DNA of 64,000 nt from NCBI GenBank assembly GCA_003427395.1, contig BFEA01000115.1, positions 1,617,823 through 1,681,822 on the forward strand, written 5' to 3'. The notes under the pieces are model-generated. The model saw only the letters and a program-made list of their open reading frames with translations. It was not told where the DNA came from and ran no database searches. Positions 1-11,686 of the stretch are shown piece after piece. A program made the position numbers and the translations under genes. Every line of letters starts with the position of its first letter. Positions within the stretch are counted from its first letter, which is position 1. Origin of the DNA: Chara braunii (Eukaryota; Streptophyta; Charophyceae; Charales; Characeae).

Positions 1-186
1 CATGATAAGCCCAAGTTACAGGCGATTTGGAACAAGTGGCTACTAAAACAAGCCCACTGTCTAACTTGGGCATGATAAGCCCAAGTTACAGGCGACTTGG
101 AACAAGTGGCTACTAAAACAAGCCCACTGTCTAACTTGGGCATGATAAGCCTAAGTTACAGGCGATTTGTAACAAGTGGCTATTAA
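1..186. repeat. 70-bp tandem repeat, about 2.6 copies
   Basis: Units start at 1, 71 and 141, each opening with catgataagc. The first two copies differ at one base or so, and the third is partial and more diverged. The array probably continues left of the window. No coding signal is seen. Confidence 0.9.
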
Positions 187-223
187 GGGCTTGTTAGGTG
201 GTTTAAAACAACAAGCCCTTAAT
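182..223. repeat. perfect 14-bp inverted repeat (hairpin)
   Basis: The arm attaagggcttgtt (182-195) and its exact reverse complement (210-223) are separated by 14 bases. The hairpin sits at the point where the third 70-bp unit stops matching, so it may mark an insertion or rearrangement junction. Confidence 0.75.
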
Positions 224-2450
224 GCCATGTTAAGGTAAGCCACTGTTTTTCTAGCTGACTGAAGCGCCCAGTGAGACAGGCGGTTTGGAACAAGTAGGCC
301 GTTGCGGAAATAATCTATAAGCCTTTTACACTGCTGTGTGTCGTGGTTGACATCACTTAGACGGTGTGCGGTCTGTGAATTGCAGACCGGTGGCGGTTCT
401 TTCACATGCCCGTCGTTTCCTGCTCACGTTGCTCGGGTAGAAAATTGAGTAGAGGTTCCCTTCTCATGCTGTTTAGCTAGGAACTGGCGTAGAGGTCTTG
501 TTCTCACGCTGTTTTCTTAGGAGATGGAGCAGAGGTGACTTCAGGTACTCGTATGGTCGTTATCAAGTGCTCTAGCTTCTTTGATATGATATGAAATGGT
601 GTGCCCAGCGAGGGCGGTGGGTCTGCGGTGGCTGGAAGGTGTGTGGCTGAACAGCTCATTCGTGTATTCATGCCCTTCCATGCTTTCCTGTGCTTTTTCA
701 CTTTTCCTAGCTCAGCATAACTTCAATTCACAGGACTCACAATTGACATATGCTGCTTGAGGCTGAGCGATGCTGTAGCGTGGCACAGTGCTTCGTGCGG
801 CTTTTTTTTATTTGTATGCACGGCCACTAGCCTGGCAGTGTGCTTTGCCGTGCTTTGGTGTGCATAGTACGGCACGGCGGGCAGTTCATTTGTGATATTG
901 CATTGGGCGAAGAGGGGAGGGTAGCTTCCACGTCCCCTCAGCTTGCCTGTGCTTCGTGTCCTGGTCGGCACTGCCCTCACTGGGCACTGCTTTATTTGGC
1001 TGTGATAGCACTACATCATAGGAAGGCGAAGAGCACAGCAGGGTGTGACGGCATTGGACCGATATGCTGTTTGATGCTCTACCGTGCTTTGCCATGATTT
1101 GCTATGCTTCGCTGTGCTTTGGTGAGCTTCTTGAATCTCAAATGCTGCGAAATGGTTTTGAAAGGACAGTAGCTGTAAAATCTCAAAGGCTCTGGCCTTA
1201 GTGCGAAAAACGGCCAGGTCGGGCCAAATGGACCCGAATACCCGAATACCAAGCTGTAAGCAAGAGTGCCTGCGTAGGGGGAAGAACTAGCCAGGTCGAC
1301 CAGAACTAACCGAAGCAGTTAGGGGGGTTGCCTGCGGAAGGTGAATTATGTGGGAGGGGGGTGAAATGGAACTCGAACACGACTCCATGATGTGATTGCC
1401 CCAAAAGATGAACGAGCAATCAAACCACCTCCTCCCCCGCTCCCCCCCCCCCCCCCCCCCAAAAAAAAAAAGGAAAAGAAAAAGAACAAAAGAAAAAGGG
1501 CTGTGTGGTCCCCACTCGTTCGGCAGGATTATGCAACTGGTCTGGATATGCCGGGAGAAACACGAGAAGAAAGGGCAGGATTATGCCACTGGTCTGGATA
1601 TGCCGGGCGAAATTCGAGAAGAAAGAAGAAAAGAACCGATCAAAACGGACAATTCACCGCCGTTTTGAGTAGTGCCAACGCCCTTTGTGTGATAAGTGTG
1701 CTACGCTCAGCTGTGTTGTCTTCCCCTCTCCACCCCCCCAATCTTCTTTGCAGGTATGATGGTTTGGCTTGCTTGCCCTGCTGTTTTGTGCTCTGCCGTG
1801 CCGTCCTGTACATTTGCTATATGTTGCTGTGCTAGGCCTTGCCATGCTTGCTGGGCTGTGCTTTGCCATGCAATGCTTCGCTGTGTTTTGCTTTGCAATA
1901 CTCATGTCCTTTTTCATGCTGTGCTTTGCTTGTGCTTATGCTATGCTTTACAGTGATTTACAGTGCTTTACAGTGCTTTGTTTTGCTTATGTTATGCTTT
2001 ACAGTGCTTCACCAGACTAATACTTCTTCCTCGCGGCTTTTCATCTTTTCTCATGCTTTGGCGTGTCACAGCGTGCTCTGCGATGACCGTAGGATTGACT
2101 ATTAAATGGCTGTTGGTTTAATCTCAAACATGACTTATATATAACTCCGTGGTGTGCTATACCATGCTGTAGAATTGATGGAACTACTTGGTGCGCCACA
2201 TCACGCTGTAGAATTTGACTGTTGAATCTGGAGAACAACTAAATAAGAACTCTGGGCCTATGGGCAGCAGATTGGCTGGTTGCCCAAAAAATGAACTAGC
2301 AACCGGGCTGATCGCCTCTGACAATCATTTGCTGTGACCTTTGCCCTGGTCACAGCCTCAACCCAGTGACCAGCTGAGAGGAATGTGAGAAAAAAGAAAC
2401 AAACAATGAAAACCAATTCGGCGCCCTTGTTTGCAACAATTTGCACAGCA
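224..2450. repeat. gene-free, low-complexity region rich in tgctttgc-type motifs
   Basis: No reading frame has a recognisable domain. About 780-1130 and 1750-2010 are built from degenerate short motifs (tgctttgc, tgcttcgctgtgctttg, tttacagtg) repeated many times. These create cysteine/alanine/leucine-rich open frames on both strands with no coding character. A run of 19 C followed by 11 A lies at 1442-1471. Confidence 0.6.
1522..1625. repeat. 52-bp tandem duplication
   Basis: Two adjacent copies start at 1522 and 1574, each containing ggcaggattatgc and tggtctggatatgccggg. They differ at a few positions. Confidence 0.85.
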
Positions 2451-3210
2451 TATTACTGAATGACGAAAAACCTAAACCTGATGCAGCCTGAGGGATGTGC
2501 CTGCATTGAATGTCCTATGCTTGGCTGGACATTTTGCTTGGCTCCCGATGGCACCGGGCTTCGTTCAGAAAATAATGAATCCCGTTTGTATTTCCGCAAG
2601 GGGCAGCGCAGACCCCTGGGTCTGATTCTGCGGTCTCGTGATTTCGGGATCTTACATCCCTATCCTGCTATTCCGAGTCATGAAAGGGGCTCGCTTTGTT
2701 TGCATAGAGGGTGATGAAAAGGTTCATTCCTCCTTTCCCCCGGTGGAGAAGTCTGCAAGTTTGGTTGGGTATCCAAGGGGGAGGTAAAATATGCCCACGG
2801 TTCGACCATGGAGGTCTGTCCGTGTTAGCTACTGATGGTTGGAAACCTTGCTGTCTGTTCAACAGGTCAAGCTGTCTGGAGCTGCTCTCCGATGTGAATG
2901 GGAGCAGTGGTGTGCTTTGGTGCCAACTCTTTGTGGAATGGGTGTCTTTGTTTGGTGATTATTGCGTAAGGAGAATTGGGTGTGGCTAACTTGTGGTACA
3001 AGAACTNGGAGTGNAGCCTTTATTGGAGCTAAGCTGGAGCTAAGCTGCAGTTCTCCATAGGAGCTGGCTGTGGCAGCTGAGCCATNCCTATCGCGTCTGG
3101 TAGNTNTTGTAACATTTGTGTGAGAGANTATTCATCTCTGGTGTGCCTGGTGGAGGGGAGGTCACTTGCAGTGAGAGGGTTTTGTCTGTTTGCCAGGGAA
3201 GTTTGAGGCA

Positions 3211-4044
3211 ATGATGCATGGCAGACCGGGACCTGCTGGGCCATTTTCTGGGCCGATGGGTGGAGGTCCTGGGGNATTCAATGGGATGCGTGCCAAGGCA
3301 CTGCCTGGTCCTGCTCCGCCTATGTTTGGTGGCGGTAATCCTCACCNAGGTCTTGCTCCTCCAATGACAGTCATGGAACACAAGCTTGCCTCTGCACAGA
3401 CAGAGATGCAGAGGCTGTTGACTGGAAACCAGAGGTTTGCAGCGACACTCATGGCTCTGCAGCAGGAGCACTCAGTAGCTCAAGGAGAAGTGCAGCGCTT
3501 GCAACAGGCATTGGCAGCCCATCAGGCTGAGAGAGAGGCAAGCGTCCGGAATCTCATGGAACGGAATGCTGCGATGACGGAAGACCTGCGTGTAATAGAG
3601 CCGTTGAAGAAAGAGGTTCATGCTGCAAGAGTGGAGCTGCAAGGTCTTCGAGTGAGATGTCAGGAGGCTGAACAGGCGAGGGTCACTGCTCACCAGCAAG
3701 TGCAGGGCATGACAACTGAGTTCAGTCGGGCCCGTCAAGTGCTTAGTCAGCTTGCCACTTTGAGGCAAGAGGCGCAGCAAATTCCAACGCTGCGGCAGCA
3801 AATTCAAGGGCTGCAGCAGGAACTGCAGCAAGCTCGCACCCAGCTTGAACAGGAGAAGTTCAACTCCGAACAAATTGACAACACTCAACGGTTGGAAAGC
3901 AACCTTGTCTCAATGGCAAGGGAGAATGAAAAACTCCGCGCACAACTCATGATTGCTGGCAGGACGGCTGGTGGTGGTGGCAGTGGAGCCCTGGGATGGA
4001 GCTCTGGTGCAACCACTAGGGACTACACTCGCGGCGTATGGTAA
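3211..4044 (+). CDS. FLX-like (FLOWERING LOCUS C EXPRESSOR-like) coiled-coil protein
   Basis: The frame encodes about 277 residues. The first ~60 are Gly/Pro-rich (MMHGRPGPAGPF...), as in land-plant FLX-like proteins. Residues ~55-255 are one long Gln/Glu/Arg/Leu-rich coiled coil carrying family-like stretches such as LRVIEPLKKEVHAAR, EFSRARQVL, and NLVSMARENEKLRAQL near the C terminus. The tail is Gly/Ser-rich and ends at TAA. I chose the first ATG after a pyrimidine-rich tgtttgccag acceptor-like site (AG at 3195-3196), which suggests an upstream 5' UTR intron; the next ATG is the adjacent codon. In Arabidopsis, FLX family members act with FRIGIDA in flowering-time chromatin complexes. The role in an alga is unknown. 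Two N bases (3275, 3347) leave two residues undefined. The family call is firm; exon limits are not. Confidence 0.8.
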   Translation: MMHGRPGPAGPFSGPMGGGPGXFNGMRAKALPGPAPPMFGGGNPHXGLAPPMTVMEHKLASAQTEMQRLLTGNQRFAATLMALQQEHSVAQGEVQRLQQALAAHQAEREASVRNLMERNAAMTEDLRVIEPLKKEVHAARVELQGLRVRCQEAEQARVTAHQQVQGMTTEFSRARQVLSQLATLRQEAQQIPTLRQQIQGLQQELQQARTQLEQEKFNSEQIDNTQRLESNLVSMARENEKLRAQLMIAGRTAGGGGSGALGWSSGATTRDYTRGVW

Positions 4045-6900
4045 CCTGAGCAGTTTTGGCCCCCTCCGTGATGCCTCCTCTCCCTGTTCTCCTTCCCATT
4101 TACCCTTGGTGGTCCAATGTCAGGCTGTGCTGCAGTATGCAGTTCCACACTGTCTCGTTTGTTGACTGGTAGCCCTAGACCATAGGACAATTTGCGCGCA
4201 TGCCCGGGAGTTGCATAGTCATCCATGAATGGATGTGAGATCACTTTGAGCGGGCAAGAGGACACACCGTTCTTCTTCATTGAGCATGCCAAACAGTAGT
4301 ACGGTCTGGAGCAGTGGCAGTAGATCCCTTGTTATGTGGTTTTCAAACCAAGTGTATTCAGATTGGCATTGCAGATGCTCTCCTCCTTTGAGAGAGCCCC
4401 TTTCTGTCTCGGTGGGTGGCCTGGGTATGACCTTTACCCTTTTCGACAGGCCGCGCTGAAGATCAGGAAAGGTTGACTTGCTCAGGAGATGCAGCCATCA
4501 TGAAAGGCATGCTGTCTCTAGGCAAAGATTTCTTCCCTCTGGGTAAGCTTTCTTTCTGTCGATGAGCGGCGGGCCTGAGCCCACCTGTAGGTCAGCTGCT
4601 GCCAGCCAGTTCTGTAGGCGGACTGCTTCTAGGTTTTCTTTGGGGAAGCCTTCTTTCAGTCGCTACTCCGCTTCCGGTTGTTGATTCTNGTTAATGTNGG
4701 AAATGGAGCCCTTCTTTGCAGAACAGGGTGCCCTGATACGTCCTATAAGCCGATTTCTGCTTGGTATATGAGTGTATACACCAGCTGTTCTCTAAGTATT
4801 ACGAGGGTATTTGCCTGCCGTGATGTTTTCAAAGTGCNGGAAGNAATGAAAAGAGATCTCAGTTAGATTTATTTGCCTATTTGCCCTTCCTGGAATGAAC
4901 CTAGTGCTCTTGATCAAGGCCTGAAAGAATGAATCCAAGTTCCTATGGCAGGTCTCTCCGTCCTCCTCCGTTGATGNAAATTATTGTTTTGTGTCCAAGT
5001 GGCAGACCTTGCAGTACAGTGCTGGCGTGCTCCCTCTGTACCATTACCTATCAAGTAGACTTGTTTTTTGTGTTTAGCGAAAGAGGCTAGTAGTGGAGGT
5101 GGGTGGCCTTAAGACCTTTTGGTGAGAAGGCAGCCTGTTGTGCATGGGGTTGCTGTGGGGTTGCTGTTCCCGGATTCAGCTGCCTGGCCCGCAACAATCA
5201 GCAAGATCAGTGTCTCGTCGAGCAGGTTCAAGTTCACCCCTGCTGGTTATGACCTTGCTGAGTTTGCTGTTTCAGGGGTCGGCTGAGTTTCCTGCTAAGT
5301 AAGCAAGGACAGTGCTGGGTCAAGCGGAGTAATTTCACTTACGTGGGCTAGTTAGTGGCTGATTGTTCGCTTAGCTTGTGGTTAACCCACTCTTGGCTCC
5401 GAGCGTGGTTACTCTGCAGTTGTGACTCAAGTGCCCACATGCCCAGGTCTATTAATTGACTGAGCAGAGTATGTGTGCACTGAGATTGCCCAACATCCGT
5501 TTACCTGATGGGCTAGCTCTTGCAACGGGCCGCCATCCATTTACCACATGGGCTTGACAGCTGGCGAGAGATAAGTGGTTGGCCCACATGCAAGCTGCAA
5601 GGCAATTGATTGATTCCGGACTCGCACAGTGATGGGCTGGCTGTGTGGGAATATCAGTTTGAGAATAAACAAATGTTGGTTGTTTCACATGCATTTTTAA
5701 AATAATGCGGAAGTGAGCAATCTACCATTCAATCTCCTCACCTGATACCCCCTGCCCCCCTCGCTTTTGTGCACCTCCGTGCCTTTTTCAGTTCGATCTC
5801 TTTGGAAGTTAAAGAAATCGACAGTGTGGCCAGTCACCCACCTGCCTCCTGGTGTTTAGGTGGCCTACTTAGAATCAAGAATAGACGAGCAGCTGTAGTG
5901 ACCCACCGATTTCGTGCTTTGAGAAAGCGTTAGTTCCATGTCAAGTCTAAATGCCTTCGCACTCGAGCAAGATGAGAGGGGGATATGTGCCAACACGGAA
6001 GATATAAAATGGTTGTAAGACATACACGAACACGTGAACGAGTTATATGAGGGGATTGGAATTCAACTGATGTGGAGGTGTACTTGTGGTGATCACATAG
6101 GTACACGATGTGCCTGTCAGACTGATCAGCATAGTCAGCGATCTATTTGTTGATACAAGAGGGGCTCGACTGTGTTGATATCTGATTGATAAATTTATAT
6201 GTGATGTAGTATAGCATTCCTGGTTGGTGGGTACTTGCTTAGCCCATGAGAAATAGGTGACGGACAAGAGAGAGGGAGGGGGCACATGACGAGTGGACGA
6301 GGGAGAGGGGACTTGACTAGTGGGAGACAGTAAAGTTGGGTCAGGTGATGGGCACTGAAAGTAAAAGCTGCAGGATTTTGTTGTCGTAGACAGATGAGTA
6401 GCTAATTGGTGTCATGAGTGGAGGAGGGATGGAGCATTGTGATCTATTGCCTTTTTTGAGGAAAAACGAAATTGAGGTTTCTTGCCAGCTGTGATACAGA
6501 TAGCCGGGTTTTGTGAGATGCAATCTTTCAACAGCCACGTGTCGTGCTCAGCCTTGTTTTCTTTCCAGAGGCAGTAGAATTTCTGAATGTCTCTTGCTCT
6601 GGCAGGAGAAGGATGTCCGTATTGATATATATGTATAAACTCCGACGAAACAGTTTGTCACAGTCCCTCGTTTGTTGTCCTCTTCTCTCTCTCTGCCTAC
6701 GGTTTACCGGGCAGTTCTGTTTGTGACGATATATATATACCGGGCAGTTCTATTTGTGACGATATATATATATTTGACGATATATTGTTTGTCTACGTGG
6801 TTCAGAATGTGATAGTGTCAGGGTTTGTTGGAATGCAGAAAACGAAGTTGGTGCTCTAAAAAATCTTGAACTGGCCAACGACCGAATTTCATGCTTGTAC
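4045..6900. other. intergenic and possible 3' UTR; no gene recognised
   Basis: I see no conserved domain, tRNA or rRNA here. Isolated single N bases occur at about 4689, 4698, 4838, 4844 and 4977, as they do around 3007-3347. This looks like unresolved base calls or heterozygous sites rather than gaps. The first few hundred bases may be the FLX-like 3' UTR. Confidence 0.5.
6637..6790 (+). repeat. dispersed repeat, copy 1 (lacks the hammerhead-like 5' half)
   Basis: From aaactccgacgaaac to gacgatatat this matches 19198-19300 almost base for base, including ctcgtttgttgtcctcttct and ctctgcctacggtttaccgg. An internal unit (taccgggcagttct...gacgatatata) is tandemly duplicated here, at about 6706 and 6738. 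The segment holding the ctgatga core in the other copy is absent. Confidence 0.8.
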
Positions 6901-6917
6901 TAAAAATGTGCAGTGTC

Positions 6918-7014
6918 GTCCTTCAGGACATCCGTTAAAATCGGAACGATACACAGAAGATTAGCGTGGCCGCTGTGCAAGGATCACACGCATAAATCGA
7001 GAAATGGTCCAAAA
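6918..7014 (+). ncRNA. U6: U6 spliceosomal snRNA-like gene, possibly a variant or pseudogene
   Basis: The segment follows eukaryotic U6 throughout. It has a 5' stem-loop (gtccttcaggac), catccgttaaaatcggaacgatac, the invariant gattagc with the catalytic AGC, an internal stem-loop region (gtggccgctgtgcaaggatcacacgc) and the 3' part cataaatcgagaaatggtcc. It ends in a short T run at 7015-7019, as expected for Pol III. U6 pairs with U4 and U2 and forms the spliceosome active site. One oddity is that the ACAGAGA box, which pairs with the 5' splice site, reads ACACAGA. I find no plant-type upstream sequence element and no TATA at about -30; the only AT-rich candidate (taaaaat, 6901-6907) is too close. 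There is no poly(A) tail, so it is not an obvious retrocopy. Confidence 0.8.
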
Positions 7015-7019
7015 TTTTT
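7015..7019 (+). terminator. Pol III-type T5 terminator after U6
   Basis: Five consecutive T follow the U6 3' end (ccaaaattttta). This is a minimal Pol III stop signal. Confidence 0.55.
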
Positions 7020-9440
7020 ATAAATGTGCACTGTCAATTATAGGCCCAGCTCTGGTCGGAGTTTCTTTGGAAATTCTGGTTCAAGTTTTCGGACCTGTCA
7101 CCCTGTGGATTGTCGGTCTTTTCGTAAGATTGGTCTACTGTTCAAGACTCACAAGTCGCCATAACCCTTAGTATAATTGTCAACAATGGCTGCAGGTTTG
7201 AGCACTGCTTAGTACTAAGTTGTCGTAGACTGGAGCAATTGTCCCCCCCCCAAAAAAAAAAAAACTTGTCGTAACCCTGCATTATCTTGGTAACAGATCG
7301 CCGCAGGTTTGAGCAGTCATACACTGATTGCTGAAAGGTCTGAGCAATCATATATTCAAAGTTGGCTTAGGAATGAACGGGCTAGTCGATGTGTTTACTA
7401 TAGCATAGTGGTGTTGACGACAGTTTGGAGGACTATTGCTGAGTAAATGTCTGACGAGATGGAGAATTGCACTTCGAAGAAAAACTTTGATTGTTTGTGC
7501 AGGTACTCTTCTTCTGTGCAAAGCTCTGCCTTATGCGTGACAGAGCTTCTTTCAGCTGGTCTTGTAGCTAGGTACTCTGCGGGGTGTTGTACAGCTAGTA
7601 GCTTCAGGGCATGGTTAGCAAAGAGGAGCATAGTGGAGACCTCCCTGGCGGCAATTTCAGCGTCAAGAACTTGGAAGGCAGGAGTTGCTGGAACTTGTAG
7701 TGGTAGGAAACCAGCAGTTCATCAGGAGAATTCGAATGAGCCTCTTAGGGTATGCAGGACAGGGCTCGCTTGGAGGCAGGCATAATTTTTTGTTGTTGTT
7801 CAGGGCTGGGCCTAGTGCCACCCATGGCATGGGACAATTTGTTTCCTTCTGGTCCTTCGGGCGCCCCTTCCCGAGACTCCTAAATTTTAGGAGAGGCTCA
7901 ATAGCCATTCTCAACTTGGCTGGGGCCATGTACTGGTCCTTNAAGGACCCGATGACTCTCAATGATGCTTCAGCCAAGAGGGTAGAAGTTGGCATGATTC
8001 TGTCCCTGAATCTGTGGTGCAGGGTAGTGCAGATCCCACAGCAAACAGCATGTAGAGCGTGTCCAGCGTCTCAGTCGCAGGAGCTTCTGGGTGTGACGGT
8101 GGGCTTAGCATCTTCAGAGGCTCTGTGCTATTCTGTGGCAAGTTTTAAGGATGGACGTGTTCTGGTATAGGACGTGGACAGGTGCCTGAGTAGGACGTCA
8201 TTTGCAGGAGGTGGTCTAGGAGAAAGCTCTTGGGGGTGAGAGCCTTGGATGCTAGCAGAACCCTCCTTTTGCACAGGTTTAACCTGCAGTCAGCTCTGTC
8301 TCAGTTTCGCAGAAATGGCAGTAAACTACTGCAGATGTTTAGCTAGGGCATCATTGGGAGAAAGGCTGGCGGAAATTTCTTTGGGGCAGGAGGAGCTTTG
8401 TGTGCAGGTGCTGCAGTATGGGTAGCCTTAAACCACACAGCTCTGTTCCAGCTTAGCAGAAAGCGCACAGACCTGCCTCTAAGTATGGAGCAATTGCATG
8501 CCCATTCCAAACAGAATAGCATGCAGTTTAGCAAGGAATGCCAGGATCTTTTGATGCAGGAGGTTTATGAACCCTCTCCCGCCCCGAAAAAGGGAAGAAT
8601 ACTGCATGCTTTTCTGTGATGACTTGGAACACGTGGTTTGGAGCAGGCCCACTCGAAAAGGCACATATAGAACATAATGTTTTCTAGATAACTTGTACTC
8701 ACTGGAGGCTTTGGGAAGGGGCTTGACGGAGAGAAGAGGTTCGAGAAGATGAGGTTTATGCGTCTGAGGTCTTGTAGGGGAGGCTTAGGGCTCACGCTCG
8801 CTGACACTAACTTCACATTCAGCAGGTCCTGTATCAGGAGCCTTAGGGCTGACCCTCTACTATCTGCGAGCTTTTTCATGCCAATTTTGGAAAATTATGG
8901 CATTGGGTGTGAGCAGGTTCGTTGTAGGGGAACTTTGAACCACCACCACCACCCCTGGACCTACTCTGTAGGACCTAGTGTTCACACCGACCTTGGCCTT
9001 CCCACCACATCCTCGAACCTATTCTCTTGAACCTGGTGCTTACACCAACAGGGGCTTCCCCTTCCGGAGTGGTGAGGAGAACCAGCTTACAGCAAGGGAG
9101 GGCAAAGACACACATTCAACTTGTGACAAAGCTTATTTTGGTGGCAAAATTGAATTTTCTTGTTTTCATAGTGGTTTTCTCCAACACAGTAGAACCTACC
9201 CTATATCCGAGGTTTCTTTTCAATTTTTTCTCAAACGTGAAGAGAATGAAGTGCCAAAGTTTAGGCACTCAAATTTTATGCCCTCTTCCCAGCACCCCCC
9301 TTGGACCTGGTGTGCTGAACCTGCTGTGGCCTAGATGTATAGTGACACAAACTCGGTGTGGCCTCGGAGGTAGTGGTGGTTTCAAAGGATGGTTAGAAAT
9401 TTGGCAATGCTATTCCGTAACTTGAAACATATGAAGGCCA
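7020..9440. other. gene-free stretch, no recognisable product
   Basis: Several open frames of 100-160 codons occur at 7447-8170 and 8749-9425, but they overlap on both strands and lack conserved motifs. Tryptophan and cysteine use looks random, and I treat them as non-coding. One N lies at 7942. Loose repeats of ggacct and ccttcc words occur at about 8940-9340. Confidence 0.5.
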
Positions 9441-9441
9441 T

Positions 9442-9454
9442 ACACACACTCACG

Positions 9455-9526
<72 letters not shown>

Positions 9527-9660
9527 ACAGGTAAATCTCCGACCTCGCGGTCGGCCTCACACTACTTGCACGAAAGGCCAGAGAGAGAGAGACCTCGCAG
9601 TCGGCCTCACACTACTTGCACGGAAGGCCAGAGAGAGAGAGAGAGAGACGACGACGACCT
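9442..9660. repeat. (CA)n-(GA)n compound microsatellite with short duplicated segments
   Basis: CA dinucleotides run to 9510 and GA from 9511 to about 9526. A duplicated unit follows (gacctcgc.gtcggcctcacactacttgcac..aaggccagagagag) at about 9540 and 9591, ending in further GA. Confidence 0.9.
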
Positions 9661-9724
9661 GCACAGAAGGCTTCGGTAAACTCGATGTATTTGTGTGTGT
9701 GTGTGTGTTATGTTGCGCGTGGGT

Positions 9725-9810
9725 GTTTCCCACTTGGGAAATGGGAATCGATTTAAGATGGATTCCATTTTTTTTTGGTAAGTTTCTTTCTCTCTCTCTC
9801 TCTCTCCCAT
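9725..9810. repeat. SSR-associated repeat, copy A
   Basis: It begins with the near-palindrome gtttcccacttgggaaa, continues with gggaat.gatttaagatggatt.catttttttttg and ends in a (CT)n tract. It matches 11218-11303 closely. Confidence 0.85.
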
Positions 9811-10479
9811 TCCTTCAAACTCCTTAACCCTTACCTCTTCCCTCTCCCCTTCCCTCCATGGCGCGTAACTAACGTCTCCACTCACCTGTTACATTGCCAG
9901 GGGACGAACGGTAACAAACTTGATCCTCACTTGGTGGAAAGCGAGGGCAAGGGGAGGGCAGCCGGTCCCTTGTGCCACCAAGAAGGAAAAGCGCCAGACT
10001 GTTGTGCAGATTGGAGAAAGCGGAAAGGAGTGTTGTTTTTGTAACAAGGTCAGTTTGACTCAACCATCCTCCTGGAATGCATGACTGAGGCGATCGCATG
10101 GCTCGCCTGAGGGAAAGGGAAGGGAACTCATAAGGGGAATTGGAAGGCAAAGGCGACTTAGGATTGCAGGACGGGGCGATGTGTTGACCCCAATGGGGAT
10201 TGTACTTGGTCATTTGTCTTGTGTGGTCTTGCGCAGGTGAGTAGCTAGGGACGATTTGGATGGGGCTCGGCCCGCGTATGAGGACTAGGGTGGGAGATTG
10301 GCTAAGGAAAGGACTTGGATCCGGTTTAAGCCATGGATGCGGGATGAGTTGAGGCCGGGCGCTTGGGTGGATGGTTGATGCGTGAACTTGGTTTGTGTGG
10401 AGTTTGCATGGAATGTCTCTCTCTTGTGCAATGCGACCCCTGGAAAGACTAAGGGCGGTATTGTATAGGTGATGCGATG

Positions 10480-10571
10480 CTAGTGGCTCTCGCAAAAAAA
10501 ATATAGCGGTTAGGGGTCCGGCGACGCCGCTTTACCCCAAGGATGCCGCCGGGGCTGCCCAGAGCCACTAG
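10480..10571. repeat. 11-bp inverted repeat flanking a GC-rich 70-bp segment
   Basis: ctagtggctct at 10480-10490 and agagccactag at 10561-10571 are exact reverse complements. The sequence between them includes an A run and a GC-rich stretch. Confidence 0.55.
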
Positions 10572-11020
10572 GCTTAGTGAAAAGGTGCGTGGCCCAATGG
10601 ATGACGCTTGGCCTGCGCACGATAAGAAGATGAGACTTCAATGAACTCCTTGGACTGCCTGCGTATTGGAAGGAGCAATTGCCTGGTCAGACCTAACTGA
10701 AGCGAGAAAACGCCACGAGTGCTCAAAGAGCTACCATCTTGACGCGAGAGCGGAGCTACATCCCCCAATGTAAAGCCCTCTCGCAAAAGGCCCATCCCCA
10801 TCCATCTCAATACACTAGGTGGAGGTGCCTCTGGGACGAACGATCCGCGCCCTGAGCGTGAGCGTGGGCGGGTCGAGCCGAATGGGACCCGCAGTGGGGT
10901 CGACCGAGGCTCGAAAGTCCTACAGGGTACGACCCCTACACCGTTCTGCACTGGTATCCAGACCTGGACATCGGCACTGTCTGCATGCTTGTCCAGATGT
11001 TCAGAAAGTGGCCATAAGGG

Positions 11021-11023
11021 AGG

Positions 11024-11094
<71 letters not shown>
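11021..11094. repeat. (GA)n microsatellite
   Basis: An almost uninterrupted GA tract of about 70 bases. It creates long Arg-Glu/Leu-Ser open frames on both strands, which are not genes. Confidence 0.95.
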
Positions 11095-11096
<2 letters not shown>

Positions 11097-11217
11097 AAAG
11101 CAAATGTGGGAAAACAGCAACCACAAACTAGAGAAGTAGACAGAAATAGAGGAGGACGATGTGAGGCATGCATGGAAATGTACATCCACCTTTGTGAAGA
11201 CCACCAGCTGGAGAGGN

Positions 11218-11303
11218 GTTTCCCACTTGGGAAACGGGAATGGATTTAAGATGGATTTCATTTTTTTTTGACAAGTTTCTTTCTCTCTCTCTCTCTCCCA
11301 TTT
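11218..11303. repeat. SSR-associated repeat, copy B
   Basis: Second copy of the 9725-9810 repeat (gtttcccacttgggaaacgggaat...). It is followed by a (CT)n tract and then a short segment with gaagattcattcccgtttt at about 11370, a motif shared with the 19.9-21.3 kb and 41-42 kb SSR blocks. Confidence 0.85.
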
Positions 11304-11670
11304 CCCCCCCCTCCCCCTTCAACGTTCCAAAATGCAAAGGGGGGAATGAATTTCCCTGCAAAAGTGGGAAGATTCATTCCCGTTTTGGATTTTCTGAATG
11401 CGCCGCGCAGAGAGAGAGAGAGAGAGAGAGGCGACAACTTTGCTGCGGCCCCTCGTGCAGGTCGCCATCTCTCTCTCTCTCTCTGTGGCGGTAATGAATC
11501 TTCTTGCTTTCGAGGAAAGATGCATCCCTTTTGCACTTCTCTCTCTCTCTGCTTGTGTCTCTGCCCCCCCCCTGCGTGTTTTTGTTTTTGAATGTGCTTT
11601 TTCTTTGTTTTGTTTTCGTATTTGTTTCTTTCATTTTTCTTTTTTATCCCTTTTGACTGTCACATGCCAG

Positions 11671-11686
11671 GAAAGGTGGCGCCCGA
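11671..11686 (+). repeat. 5' target-site duplication of the LINE
   Basis: gaaaggtggcgcccga here is repeated exactly at 18858-18873, directly after the A-rich 3' end of the LINE. Confidence 0.9.

Noticed and set aside
7447-8170. Two overlapping plus-strand frames of 112 and 161 codons
   Set aside because: No conserved motif, composition like the surrounding non-coding DNA, one N inside.
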